Counted from the first letter of the stretch, positions 28,427-37,417 are shown. The stretch: 44,329 nt of DNA from Amycolatopsis acididurans (GCF_012328925.1 NZ_JAAXLS010000053.1:1-44329); one strand, 5' to 3'. The notes: generated by a model not told the origin, from the letters alone. A program made the numbers and translations.

Positions 28427-29314
28427 TCAGATGTCCAGCACCAGCCGGTTGGAACGGGCTCGTGAAACGCAGACCATCATCGTCTTGCCCGCTTCCCGTT
28501 CCTGCGCCGAAAGCACCGAGTCCAGGTGCTCGACCTCGCCGTCCAGCACGGGGGTCTCGCAGGTGCCACAGGTGCCTTCCCGGCACGACGAGGGCATCGG
28601 GATCCCGGCGAGGTCGAGCGCGTCCAGAATGGACTGTTCCGCGCCGACCTGGACGGTCTTGCCCGACGCCGAGGCGAGCACCTCGAAGCCCCGCGCCGGT
28701 TCGGCGTCCAGCTCGCGGGCATGGAAGCGTTCCACGCGCAGCCGGTACGGCGGGCAGAGCCGTTCGGCGGCGGCCAGCAACGGTTCGGGGCCGCAGCAGT
28801 ACACCGGCGCGTCGCCGTCGGCGAAGATGTCGGCCAGCGGCAGCAGGCCGTGCTCGTCCTCGGGCAGCACGCGCACCCGGTCGCCGTAGCGGGCCAGTTC
28901 AGCGAGGAACGCCATCCGCGACCGGTGCCGCCCGCCGTAGAACAGTGTCCAGTCCCTCGCTCGTGCCAGCATCGGCAACAGCGGGGTGATCCCGATTCCG
29001 CCCGCGACGAAGATATGCTTTTCCGCTGCGATCAAGGGGAAATTGTTCCGCGGTTCACTCACCCGCAACGTATCGCCGACGGAAATGTGGTCGTGCAGGT
29101 ACCTCGACCCGCCGCGCCCGTTTTCCTCGCGCAGCACGGCGATCCGCCAGCCGGCGTCGTCGCCGCACAGCGAGTACTGGCGGATCAGCCCGGAACGGAT
29201 CTCCACGTCGATGTGCGCACCCGGCTCCCATGACGGCAAATCCTCGCCGCTGAGCACGAAAGACACCACATCCTCGGCTTCCCTGGTCCTCGACGTCACC
29301 CGCACTGTGCGCAT
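28427..29314 (-). CDS. PDR/VanB-family oxidoreductase (ferredoxin reductase with C-terminal 2Fe-2S)
   Basis: The 295-residue protein starts MRTVRVTSRTRE at 29314. Domains in order: a flavin-binding barrel (RQYSLCGDD, the FMN/FAD site), an NAD-binding domain (VAGGIGITPLLPML, YCCGPEPLL) and a C-terminal plant-type 2Fe-2S ferredoxin domain with CREGTCGTC and the fourth Cys in MMVCVSRA. It passes electrons from NADH to a partner oxygenase or demethylase, as in phthalate dioxygenase reductase and VanB. No Rieske oxygenase partner is adjacent. It is divergent from the acyl-CoA dehydrogenase operon. Confidence 0.9.
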   Translation of the reverse strand: MRTVRVTSRTREAEDVVSFVLSGEDLPSWEPGAHIDVEIRSGLIRQYSLCGDDAGWRIAVLREENGRGGSRYLHDHISVGDTLRVSEPRNNFPLIAAEKHIFVAGGIGITPLLPMLARARDWTLFYGGRHRSRMAFLAELARYGDRVRVLPEDEHGLLPLADIFADGDAPVYCCGPEPLLAAAERLCPPYRLRVERFHARELDAEPARGFEVLASASGKTVQVGAEQSILDALDLAGIPMPSSCREGTCGTCETPVLDGEVEHLDSVLSAQEREAGKTMMVCVSRARSNRLVLDI

Positions 29315-29432
29315 GCCCCCAGGGTCGTGGGCGGGGCCGGGAACGAACGGGAACGGGACCACATTCGATTTGCGCGATTGGATTTCGCAATGAGCTTCCG
29401 CGCGCGAAGACCGGCGGCACAGACTCGGACCC

Positions 29433-30584
29433 ATGGCCGAACTCGCCGAGCGCACCCGCCGCTTCGTTTCCGAGCAGGTATTTCCCATCGAACGTGAGAT
29501 CGTCGTCGACGGCAGGCCGATGACCGACGCGCTGCGGCTGGAGCTGCAGAAGATGGCGAAGGACGCGGGTGTGTTCGGCCCGCTCTCGCCGGTCTCCTAC
29601 GGCGGTCTCGGACTGGACACCCGGGCCCAGGCGCCGGTGCTGGAAGCCGCGGGCACCAGCCTCATCGGACCGCTCGCGCTGAACTGCTGGGCTCCCGACG
29701 ACGGCAACATCCACCTGCTCGCGCACGCCGCGACGCCCGAGCAGGCCGAACGTTACCTGCGCCCGCTGGCTTCCGGCGAGGTGCGCTCCGCGATCGCGAT
29801 GACCGAGCCCGCGCCCGGCACCGGTTCCGATCCGAGCATGCTGCGCACCGTGGCCGAGGAGGTCACCGACGGCTGGATCATCAACGGGGACAAGCATTTC
29901 ACGACCGGAGCCGACGGTGCGGCGTTCTTCGTCTGCATCGCCCGCACCGAGGACGGGCCCACCATGTTCCTGGTGGACCAGGACAATCCGGGCGTGACGG
30001 TCGGGCGCCGGATGCCGACGCTGGACCACACCAGCGCGCCCGGCGGGCATTGTGAGGTGCGGTTCGAGAACTGCGTCGTGCCGGACGAGGCCGTGCTCGG
30101 TGCGGTCGGCCAGGGCCTGGAGTACGCGCAGGTGCGGCTCGCCCCGTCGCGGCTGACGTTCTGCATGAACTGGCTCGGCCTCGCCACGCGCGCCCAGGAA
30201 CTGACCGCGCGGCACATCCAGCGGCGGGAGTCGTTCGGCGCGCGGATCGCCGATCACGGCATGGCGCAGGGACAGCTCGCCGACAACGAGATCGACATCG
30301 AAGCCTCGCGCGCGCTGATCCACCGCGCGGCCGTCGCGATCGACACCGAGGGCGCGGCGAGTTCGTCCGCCCGGCATCTCGCGTCGGTCGCCAAGACGTT
30401 CGTCGCCGAGGCGGTGTGGCGGGTGCTGGACCGCGCGGTGCAGCTGCACGGCGGGCTGGGTGTGTGCGAGGACCACCTGGTCGCCCGGTTCCTGGTCGAG
30501 GCCAGGGCCTTCCGCATCTACGAGGGACCGTCCGAGGTGCTGCGGTGGTCGATCGCCCGCCGCGTCCTGCGCAACTACCGGTGA
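29433..30584 (+). CDS. Acyl-CoA dehydrogenase
   Basis: The 383-residue flavoprotein has the AMTEPAPGTGSDPS FAD/substrate signature at about 120-135, the KHFTTGADGA segment, QRRESFGARIADHGMAQ and a C-terminal YEGPSEVLRW, whose Glu is the likely catalytic base. It oxidises an acyl-CoA at the alpha-beta position with electrons passing to ETF. It is the first gene of a rightward operon with a hotdog thioesterase (11 bp) and an alpha/beta hydrolase (10 bp). No strong Shine-Dalgarno precedes the ATG at 29433; a downstream start is possible. Confidence 0.9.
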   Translation: MAELAERTRRFVSEQVFPIEREIVVDGRPMTDALRLELQKMAKDAGVFGPLSPVSYGGLGLDTRAQAPVLEAAGTSLIGPLALNCWAPDDGNIHLLAHAATPEQAERYLRPLASGEVRSAIAMTEPAPGTGSDPSMLRTVAEEVTDGWIINGDKHFTTGADGAAFFVCIARTEDGPTMFLVDQDNPGVTVGRRMPTLDHTSAPGGHCEVRFENCVVPDEAVLGAVGQGLEYAQVRLAPSRLTFCMNWLGLATRAQELTARHIQRRESFGARIADHGMAQGQLADNEIDIEASRALIHRAAVAIDTEGAASSSARHLASVAKTFVAEAVWRVLDRAVQLHGGLGVCEDHLVARFLVEARAFRIYEGPSEVLRWSIARRVLRNYR

Positions 30585-30595
30585 GGAGCCGTTTC

Positions 30596-31087
30596 GTGAG
30601 CAGTGAGATCAGTTTCGCCAGTGTTTTCGCCGACGCGGGCGCCGACTACGAGAAACTCAGGGAGATCTCGGACGATCTGGTGCCCTTCGGCAAGCACGCC
30701 GGCATCGAGATCACCGAGGTCGGCCCGGACCGCGCGGTCGCCGAGATCCCCGGCAAGCCGCATCAGGCCAACCACCTCGGCACGGTGCACGCCGGTGCGT
30801 TGTTCCTCGCCGCCGACATCGCCGGCGCCGCCGCTTTCGTCGGTGCGGCAGCGCCGGTACTGTCCAACGTGGACATCCTGGTGCTGCGCAACGCGGGTGC
30901 GTCGTTCCGCAAACCCGCGACCGGCCGGATCCGCGCGATCGCGACCGTGGACGAGCGCGAGATGCGCCGCGTCCTGGCCGCCGACGGCGCGCAGCGCTTC
31001 GACCTCGACGGCAAGGCACAGCTCTTCGACTCCGCCGGCGTCATGGTCGCGAAGTTCACGTTCGAGTATGTTTGCACCATGGTCTGA
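30596..31087 (+). CDS. Hotdog-fold thioesterase-like protein (PaaI / DUF4442-like)
   Basis: The 163-residue protein starts at the GTG at 30596 after TGAGGAG. It has the hotdog core: AEIPGKPHQANHLGTVHAGALFLAADIAGAAAFVG in two pieces, with the NHLGTVHAG motif at the catalytic helix. It should hydrolyse or sequester an acyl-CoA made or used by the dehydrogenase upstream. Its substrate is unknown. It sits 11 bp after the dehydrogenase stop. Confidence 0.8.
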   Translation: MSSEISFASVFADAGADYEKLREISDDLVPFGKHAGIEITEVGPDRAVAEIPGKPHQANHLGTVHAGALFLAADIAGAAAFVGAAAPVLSNVDILVLRNAGASFRKPATGRIRAIATVDEREMRRVLAADGAQRFDLDGKAQLFDSAGVMVAKFTFEYVCTMV

Positions 31088-31097
31088 GGGAGCCAGG

Positions 31098-31967
31098 ATG
31101 TCTGAGTTCACCTCGCTCGAATCCCTGATGGTGACCACGAAGGACGGCACCACGTTCGTCGTCCGGTTACTGCCGCGGTCCGAACCGGACGCGCCGCTGG
31201 TGTTGCTGCTGCCCGCGATGGCGATGAAGGCGAAGTTCTACGCACCGCTGGCCAAGGCACTGCACGGCGCCGGGATGGCGGTGGCGACGTGCGACCTGCG
31301 CGCGCAGGGCGAAAGCAAGCCGGCGTTGCGTGAGGGTCCGGACTTCGGCTACCGGGAACTGATCGAGATCGACATGCCCGCGATCGTGCAGGCGCTGCGG
31401 GACCGTTTCCCCGGCGCGCCATTGTATGTGTTCGGGCACAGCCTGGGTGGGCAGATCGCGTTGCTGTACGCCGGCGCGCACCGCGACCAGGTCGCCGGCG
31501 TGGCGACGATCGGAACGGGCACGGTGTTCTGGCGCGCGTTCGGCCCGCGCCGGTGGGTCGAGGCACTGTGGAAGATCCAGTGGATCGGGATCGTCTCGCG
31601 GGTCAAGGGCTGGTGGCCGGGCGGGGTGCTGATTCCCGGTGCGATGGCCGGTGGGGTGATGAAAGACTGGTCGCGGCACTCGCTGACGAGCTGGTACCGG
31701 CCGAAGGGCAGCACGCGGAACTACAATGAGCTGCTGCGCCGGCTGGACCTGCCCGTGCTGCTGATCTCACTGGACGCCGACACTCTGGGTCCGAAGTCCA
31801 ACGTAGACTTCCTGGCCACCCGAATCCCCGCCGCCAAGCGCGTGTCGTGGCACATCACCGAGTCGTCGGGCGTGGCGCATCGGGACCACTTCGCGTGGAT
31901 CAAGGACTCGGGAGTGATAGGTCCCGCAACCGCAGCCTGGTTCACCGAAGGCAAGTCGCCGGCATAG
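31098..31967 (+). CDS. Alpha/beta hydrolase (serine aminopeptidase S33 / monoglyceride-lipase-like)
   Basis: The 289-residue protein starts at the ATG at 31098 behind AGGGAG. The nucleophile elbow is GHSLGG, the oxyanion loop is LLLPAMAMKAKFY, and a CDLRAQGES strand resembles YDxRGxGxS loops. The catalytic Asp is likely in LISLDADTLG and the His in AHRDHFAW. A lid-like insert (about 150-205) contains several Trp and suggests a lipid-like ester. It is the last gene of the operon with the dehydrogenase and thioesterase. Confidence 0.85.
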   Translation: MSEFTSLESLMVTTKDGTTFVVRLLPRSEPDAPLVLLLPAMAMKAKFYAPLAKALHGAGMAVATCDLRAQGESKPALREGPDFGYRELIEIDMPAIVQALRDRFPGAPLYVFGHSLGGQIALLYAGAHRDQVAGVATIGTGTVFWRAFGPRRWVEALWKIQWIGIVSRVKGWWPGGVLIPGAMAGGVMKDWSRHSLTSWYRPKGSTRNYNELLRRLDLPVLLISLDADTLGPKSNVDFLATRIPAAKRVSWHITESSGVAHRDHFAWIKDSGVIGPATAAWFTEGKSPA

Positions 31968-32079
31968 AAAGAGCAAGCGCAACGGAAACACACGAAGCCG
32001 CCAGGGGTGGTCATCCCGTCGCCTGCCCGCCGGCGAGGCATCTTTTTCGCGGTGCCGGTTCCGTCGTCGGCTGCCGGGA

Positions 32080-32224
32080 ACCTCCCCCACCCCGATCTCC
32101 TGATCGTTGTACGCCGCGCTCGGGCCGTGTCGAGGCCGCCTTCGGCGCCGCTGCGCGGTTGCTACGCAAGCCTGGACACGGCAGAGCGCGGCGTTGTTCG
32201 GCTGGGGATCGGGGTGGGGGAGGT
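32080..32224. repeat. 145-bp nested inverted-repeat element in the convergent gap 31968-32277
   Basis: An outer stem of 18 bp pairs 32080-32097 (CCTCCCCCACCCCGATC plus one base) with 32207-32224. Inside it, ACGCCGCGCTC (32111-32121) pairs with GAGCGCGGCGT (32184-32194), GCCGTGTC (32124-32131) with GACACGGC (32175-32182), and AGG with CCT. The tip is GC-rich. It lies between the stops of two convergent genes. It could be a terminator, a structured RNA or a small palindromic mobile repeat (MITE-like). No coding sequence is seen in the rest of the gap. Confidence 0.6.
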
Positions 32225-32277
32225 CTGGCGTTTGCTCGGCTTCGCCATCGTCACGCTTGGTCTCCTGTGGGTGTCGA

Positions 32278-33633
32278 TCAGCGGGTCGGGGTCGTCGCTA
32301 CGACGGGCGCTTCCGCCGCTCGCTCGCGCCGGCTTGCCAGCACGGCCACCACTGCGAAAACCGCGCCGGCCGCGGCCACCACGAACGTCACCGTCGCGCT
32401 CGGCAGGATTCCCGCGAGCGCCACCCCGAACACCGCCCCGAACTGCCGGAAGGTGTTCATCGTCCCGGAAGCCGTGCCACCCAGTTCCGGCGGTACCGCA
32501 CCCATCATCGCCTGGATCGCCACCACCCCACCGGACAGCGGGATTCCCACGCCGAGCAAGACGAAAGCCCAGCCATAGCCGAAGTACCCGACGCCGGTCT
32601 CCAGCAGCGTCAGGCCGACCAGCCCCACCGCGATGCACACCAGCCCGCCGATCATCGTGTTCCGGGTGCCCAGCCGCGCCACCACAGCCGAGGCGCAAAT
32701 CGCCGTCACGCCGAGGAATCCGAACAGCGCCAGGAACCGCAGTCCGGTGCCCAGCGCCGACAGGCCCACCACGTCCTGCAGATACACCGTCACCAGGTAC
32801 AGCACCGCGTACAGCCCGAACAACCCCAGGAAGTTCACCGCGCACGCCACCGCCACCGCGGGGATCCTCAGCAGCCTCGGCGGCAACATCGGCTCCCGCG
32901 CCCGCAGCTCCCACCACACGAACATCACGAGCGCGACAACACCGGCCGCCGCGAGCGCGCCCATCGGGCCCCAGCCGTAGGTGTGGCCTTCGATCAGCGC
33001 GAACGTCACGGCGAAGCCACCCGCGACGAACAGTGTCTGGCCGAGCAGATCGGGCCGCTTCCCGCCCGAGGGCGTGGCGAAAGCCATCGTCCACAGCAGA
33101 CCGGTGAAGGCGATCAGCCCGATCGGCAGGTTGATCCAGAACATGCTGCGCCAGCCCCACGCCTGCACCAGCAGACCACCGAGCAGCGGCCCGAGCGCGA
33201 GCGCGACCCCGCTGGTCCCGCCCCACACCCCGATCGCGGTGGCGCGGGCCTTCACACCGGTGAACAGACCGGAAGTGACCGCCAGCGACAACGGTACGAC
33301 CGCCGCGGCGCACACCCCCTGCAAACCCCGCGCGGCGATGAGAAAACCGATGTCGGGCGCGGCGGCACAGCCGACCGACGCGACCGTGAAGCCCGCGGTG
33401 CCGATCAGCAACATCGTCTTGCGGCCGATGCGGTCGCCCAGCGAGCCCGCCGTCAGCAGCAGGCACGCGAACGCGAGCGTGTAAGCATCCAGCAGCCACT
33501 GCGCGGCGGTCGCCCCCGCACCGAGATCGGCGTTGATCGCCGGGATCGCGACCGGGGTGATGCTGGTGTCCAGATAGACGAGGAAAGCGGCGACGCAGAC
33601 GAGCGAAAGCACGAGCCGGGGACGCGAAGTCAC
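32278..33633 (-). CDS. MFS transporter, DHA2-type exporter
   Basis: The 451-residue protein starts at a GTG at 33633 with a weak ribosome-binding site. It has 12-14 hydrophobic segments, motif A as GSLGDRIGRKTMLLIG, the helix 4 segment ARGLQGVCAAAVVPLSLA, and motif C as GTSGVALALGPLLGGLL. The first helix carries the DTSITPVAIPAI motif of EmrB-like proteins. It is a drug or metabolite exporter; the substrate is unknown. It is divergent from the sugar ABC operon and convergent with the hydrolase operon. Confidence 0.9.
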   Translation of the reverse strand: MTSRPRLVLSLVCVAAFLVYLDTSITPVAIPAINADLGAGATAAQWLLDAYTLAFACLLLTAGSLGDRIGRKTMLLIGTAGFTVASVGCAAAPDIGFLIAARGLQGVCAAAVVPLSLAVTSGLFTGVKARATAIGVWGGTSGVALALGPLLGGLLVQAWGWRSMFWINLPIGLIAFTGLLWTMAFATPSGGKRPDLLGQTLFVAGGFAVTFALIEGHTYGWGPMGALAAAGVVALVMFVWWELRAREPMLPPRLLRIPAVAVACAVNFLGLFGLYAVLYLVTVYLQDVVGLSALGTGLRFLALFGFLGVTAICASAVVARLGTRNTMIGGLVCIAVGLVGLTLLETGVGYFGYGWAFVLLGVGIPLSGGVVAIQAMMGAVPPELGGTASGTMNTFRQFGAVFGVALAGILPSATVTFVVAAAGAVFAVVAVLASRRERAAEAPVVATTPTR

Positions 33634-33888
33634 TGATTCACGTTAACCGGCGATCAGGCGTTGACCGGCCACTTCAGGCTCAATGCTTTTCAACCGATCG
33701 GCACTTTCTATCGCAAGCCTCGATCGACCGCGCCGATCGCCGCCCAGGCTATTTCGATAGTGCCTGATCGTGCCGCTGATCAGCGCTTTTACCGGTTTCG
33801 ATCGTGTCCACCCGTTCACCTGCGATACATCCCGCGATGGTGGGATTCGCCCTGCTGAGCAGTTGTGGAACGCACGGGAGGAAATTCG
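33634..33888. promoter_or_regulatory. Divergent regulatory region of the exporter and the ABC importer, with CGATCG palindromes
   Basis: Four copies of CGATCG lie at 33695, 33721, 33734 and 33799, with a related CTGATCAG at 33776 and further GATC words. A possible -35 TTGACC is at 33661-33666, but no strong matching -10 was found. The cluster may be an operator array for a sugar-responsive regulator. The regulator gene is not in the window. Confidence 0.35.
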
Positions 33889-34995
33889 GTGAGCCGGATT
33901 CAGCTCGAAGGGGCGACGAAGCGCTACGGCGGCGTCACCGCGGTCGATCAGGTGACACTGGACATCGCCGACGGCGAGTTCCTGGTGCTGCTGGGCCCCA
34001 GCGGCTGCGGCAAATCGACGCTGCTGCGCGGGATCGCCGGGCTCGCTCCGCTCACCGAGGGCCGCATACTGCTTGGCGGCACGGACATCACGCACACCGC
34101 ACCCCGCGACCGCGATCTGGCGATGGTTTTCCAGAGCTACGCGCTCTATCCGCACCTGTCGGTCGCCCGCAACATCGGCTTCCCGCTGCGGGCGCGGCGC
34201 CGCTCCCGTGCCGAGGTCCGGCAGAAGGTCGAGGACGTCGCGAAGATCCTCGACCTGTCCGAACTGCTGGACCGCCGCCCGCGCGAACTGTCCGGCGGGC
34301 AGCGCCAGCGCGTCGCACTCGGCCGCGCGCTCGTCCGCGACCCCGGTGCGTTCCTCATGGACGAGCCACTGTCCAATCTGGACGCCAAGCTGCGTACCGC
34401 GACCCGTTCGGAACTGACCGAGCTGCACCGCAGGCTCGGCTCCACGTTCGTCTACGTCACCCACGACCAGGTGGAGGCGATGACCATGGCAACCAGGATC
34501 GCGCTGCTCAACCGGGGCAGCCTCGAACAGGTCGGCACGCCCGCCGAGGTCTACGACGAGCCCGCGTCGGCCTTCGTGGCCGGGTTCCTCGGTTCCCCCG
34601 CGATGAACCTCGTCGAGGCCGAGATCGTCAGCCGTGCCGGCTCGCTCTACGCCGTCGCCCGCGACGTCGAGGTGCCGCTGGGCATCACCGGCGACGTGGG
34701 CGAGACGAAGGTCGTGCTCGGCATCCGGCCCGAACACCTGCGCGTACACGGGCAACGCCGTGACCTGCGCGGTGTGGTCCGGCTGATCGAGAACCTCGGC
34801 AGCGAGGAGGTCGCGCACTGCACTGTCGGCGACGCGAAGGTGTGCCTGCGCGGACCGCGGCCACTCGGCCTGTCCGCCGGCGACGTCGTCGGCCTGACCA
34901 CGGCGCCCGAACGGATCCACCTGTTCCACCACGCCACCGGGCGGCGCCTGATCTGGGCACCCGCCCCTGAATCGATCAGCCTTCCCGTCCGGTAA
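33889..34995 (+). CDS. ABC transporter ATP-binding protein (MalK/UgpC/MsmK type)
   Basis: The 368-residue protein starts at the GTG at 33889, behind GGGAGGAAA. Walker A is GPSGCGKST, the Q-loop MVFQSYALYPHLS, the signature LSGGQRQRVALGRALVRDP, Walker B FLMDEPLSNLD and the H-loop THDQVEAMT. The C-terminal third is a TOBE/OB-fold regulatory domain (GIRPEHLRV), as in carbohydrate importers. It energises the two permeases encoded downstream. It is the first gene of the operon, whereas many such operons lack their own ATPase. Confidence 0.93.
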   Translation: MSRIQLEGATKRYGGVTAVDQVTLDIADGEFLVLLGPSGCGKSTLLRGIAGLAPLTEGRILLGGTDITHTAPRDRDLAMVFQSYALYPHLSVARNIGFPLRARRRSRAEVRQKVEDVAKILDLSELLDRRPRELSGGQRQRVALGRALVRDPGAFLMDEPLSNLDAKLRTATRSELTELHRRLGSTFVYVTHDQVEAMTMATRIALLNRGSLEQVGTPAEVYDEPASAFVAGFLGSPAMNLVEAEIVSRAGSLYAVARDVEVPLGITGDVGETKVVLGIRPEHLRVHGQRRDLRGVVRLIENLGSEEVAHCTVGDAKVCLRGPRPLGLSAGDVVGLTTAPERIHLFHHATGRRLIWAPAPESISLPVR

Positions 34996-35018
34996 GCATC
35001 CACAAAGGAGAGTCATTG

Positions 35019-36398
35019 ATGACGAAGGTCCGTTCGCGGGTGGCGGTAGCACTCGCGCTCGCCGGTGCGCTCACGGCGTCGGCCTGCGGGCTCGGCAGCA
35101 CCGCGGCCTCGGGACCGGCGACGGTCGCCCAGGCGCCCGAGCTGAAGCCCGACCAGCAGGTCTCGATCGTGTTCGAGAGCTACAACTTCGGCCAGGCCGG
35201 CGCCTGGACCGACACCTTCAACGAGCTGATCGGCAAGTTCGAGCAGACGCACCCCAACATCCACGTCAAGGCGCAGAAGCCGCAGGGCAACAGCCCGAAC
35301 CCGGCCACCGACACCATCTCCTCGATCCAGGCGCAGATGGCGGCAGGCAACCCGCCGGACGTCGCGCAGCTCGGGTTCTCCGATCTGGACTTCACGATCC
35401 ACGGCCTCGGCGCCAAACCGCTGGACGATCTGGTCGGCAAGGACGCGGTGCAGGCCAACTTCGACGGCGCGAAGTACCCGTACGCGCCGACCGCCCGCAC
35501 GATCGGCAACTGGGACGGCAAGACCTACGGCGTGCCGTTCGTGTTCTCCACGCCGGTGCTGTACTACAACGCCACCCTGTTCCAGCAGGCCGGGCTCGAC
35601 CCGAACAAGCCGCCGAAGACGTGGGACGAGGTGCAGCAGGACGCGCAGGCCATCAAGAACGTCGCGCACAAGGACGGCGTCTACATCGACTGTCTCACCA
35701 AGACCGCGAAGGACTGGTGCTACCAGAGCCTGGTGCGCTCCGACGGCGGCACGGTGATCTCCGCCGACCGCAAGTCGCTGACCTTCGCCGACCAGGCCAA
35801 TGTGGACGTCGTGAAGATGGCGCAGAACCTGGTCAACACCGGCAGCAGCCCGAAGCTCACCCAGCAGCAGGGCTACGAGGCGTTCGCCCGTGGTGACATC
35901 GGCATGATCCTGGAGACGAGCGCCATCCAGGCGACGTTCACCAAGGGCGCCAAGGACAAGTGGGACCTGCGCTCGGCCGAGATGCCCGCCTTCGGCACCA
36001 AGCCGACAGTGCCGACCAACTCCGGCGCGTCGCTGTTCGTGCTGTCCAACGACCCGGCGAAGCAACGTGCCGGCTGGGAGCTGATCAAGTTCCTGACCAG
36101 CGAAGACGCCTACGTCACGATCGCGAGCAAGATCGGCTACCTGCCGCTTCGCACCGGGCTGCTCGACGACCCGGCCGGGCTGAAGGACTGGGCCGCGAAG
36201 AACCCGCTGCTCAAGCCGAACGTGGACCAGCTCGCCCGCATGGAGCCATGGGTCTCCTTCCCCGGCAACAGCTATCTGCAGATTCGCGACGGCATGATGG
36301 ACGCCGTCGAGAAGGCGGTCTACCAGGGCGCGGACCCGGCGACGACGCTGGCCGCCGCGCAGCAGCAGGCGAGCGCGCTGATGCCGGCCGGCAAGTGA
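35019..36398 (+). CDS. ABC transporter substrate-binding lipoprotein (family 1)
   Basis: The 459-residue protein starts at the ATG at 35019 after AAAGGAG. It has a lipoprotein signal peptide ending in LTASAC, so the mature chain is anchored at Cys 24. It has the type I solute-binding fold: FESYNFGQAGAWTDTFNELIGKFEQTHPNI in pieces, GNPPDVAQLGF, GVPFVFSTPVLYYNATLFQQAGL, and GWELIKFLTSEDAYV. It captures a sugar, glycerol-phosphate or similar solute; aromatic residues fit stacking to a sugar. It is followed by a strong hairpin before the first permease gene. Confidence 0.92.
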   Translation: MTKVRSRVAVALALAGALTASACGLGSTAASGPATVAQAPELKPDQQVSIVFESYNFGQAGAWTDTFNELIGKFEQTHPNIHVKAQKPQGNSPNPATDTISSIQAQMAAGNPPDVAQLGFSDLDFTIHGLGAKPLDDLVGKDAVQANFDGAKYPYAPTARTIGNWDGKTYGVPFVFSTPVLYYNATLFQQAGLDPNKPPKTWDEVQQDAQAIKNVAHKDGVYIDCLTKTAKDWCYQSLVRSDGGTVISADRKSLTFADQANVDVVKMAQNLVNTGSSPKLTQQQGYEAFARGDIGMILETSAIQATFTKGAKDKWDLRSAEMPAFGTKPTVPTNSGASLFVLSNDPAKQRAGWELIKFLTSEDAYVTIASKIGYLPLRTGLLDDPAGLKDWAAKNPLLKPNVDQLARMEPWVSFPGNSYLQIRDGMMDAVEKAVYQGADPATTLAAAQQQASALMPAGK

Positions 36399-36411
36399 CA
36401 TTCGATTCCCT

Positions 36412-36443
36412 TGGTGTGGCGGGCCGTCCGGCCCGCCACACCA
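36412..36443 (+). terminator. Intra-operon hairpin after the binding-protein gene
   Basis: A 14-bp perfect stem, TGGTGTGGCGGGCC (36412-36425) with GGCCCGCCACACCA (36430-36443), has a 4-base loop GTCC. It lies 14 bp after the binding-protein stop and 26 bp before the permease start. It may end part of the transcripts or protect the 3' end of the binding-protein message, so that the lipoprotein is made in excess over the permeases. Confidence 0.65.
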
Positions 36444-36468
36444 CCGTTTCCGGAAGGGGGCTCGGCCG

Positions 36469-37407
36469 ATGTTCGTCGAGGTTCCGGCGCCCGTGAAGCT
36501 CGCCGTACCCACGGTCGCGAAGCCGTCTGTGCCGCGGCGGTTCCTCCGGGCGCTTCCGCCGTATCTGTACCTCGCCCCGGCGCTCGCGCTGCTGGTGATC
36601 TGGACCTACCGGCCGCTCGTGCAGACCGCGCAGCTGTCGTTCTACTCGTGGAATCTGCTGCCGACCCAGCCGATGCTGCCCGCCGGGCTGGACAACTACC
36701 GGCGCCTGCTGGAGCTGCCCGAACTCGGCCAGTCCGTGACCCGCACGTTCTTCGTGATCGGCGGCCTGCTGCCGTTCACCATCGTCGTCCCGGTGCTCGC
36801 CGGGCTGCTGACCAGCCGGATCCGCGGCCGCGCCCGCGGCTTCTACCAGGGGCTGGTGTTCGCGCCGATGCTGGTGGCGCCGGTGGCCAGCGCCGCGGTG
36901 TGGCGGTGGCTGCTCGATCCCGGTGGTGGCGTGGTGAACCGGGTGCTGGGCACGGACAACAACTGGATCAACGAGATCGCCACGGCGAACCCGGCGATCG
37001 TGCTGATCACCGGCTGGCATCTCGTCGGATTCGCGGTGCTGGTGGTCTCGGCCGGGCTGTCCAACATCAGCGGCGACTACGCCGAGGCGGCGCAGCTGGA
37101 CGGCGCGAGCCGGTGGCAGATCACCCGGTGGATCACGCTGCCGCTGCTGTCGCCGACGCTGGTGTTCCTGACCCTGATGACGGTGCTGCTCTCCGCCCAG
37201 TGGACGTTCCCGCTGATCGACACGCTCACCCAGGGCGGCCCGGCCAACTCCACGACCAACGTCTACTACCTGCTGTGGGACTACAGCTTCCACGACTACA
37301 ACGCGGGTGTCGGCGCGGCGGCGGGCATGCTGTTCTTCGTCGGTTTCGGCCTCGTCGCGGCGGTGCTCGTCTGGCTCTCCGAACGCTTGACGTTCCACGA
37401 CAACTAG
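36469..37407 (+). CDS. ABC transporter permease (MalF/UgpA-like)
   Basis: The 312-residue protein starts at the ATG at 36469 behind GGAAGGGGG. It has six transmembrane segments and the cytoplasmic EAA loop YAEAAQLDGASRWQITRWITLP, which docks on the ATPase. The N-terminus is short and Pro-rich, as in MalF-like subunits without a large periplasmic loop. It pairs with the permease that starts 10 bp later. Confidence 0.92.
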   Translation: MFVEVPAPVKLAVPTVAKPSVPRRFLRALPPYLYLAPALALLVIWTYRPLVQTAQLSFYSWNLLPTQPMLPAGLDNYRRLLELPELGQSVTRTFFVIGGLLPFTIVVPVLAGLLTSRIRGRARGFYQGLVFAPMLVAPVASAAVWRWLLDPGGGVVNRVLGTDNNWINEIATANPAIVLITGWHLVGFAVLVVSAGLSNISGDYAEAAQLDGASRWQITRWITLPLLSPTLVFLTLMTVLLSAQWTFPLIDTLTQGGPANSTTNVYYLLWDYSFHDYNAGVGAAAGMLFFVGFGLVAAVLVWLSERLTFHDN

Positions 37408-37417
37408 GAGTTTCCCG

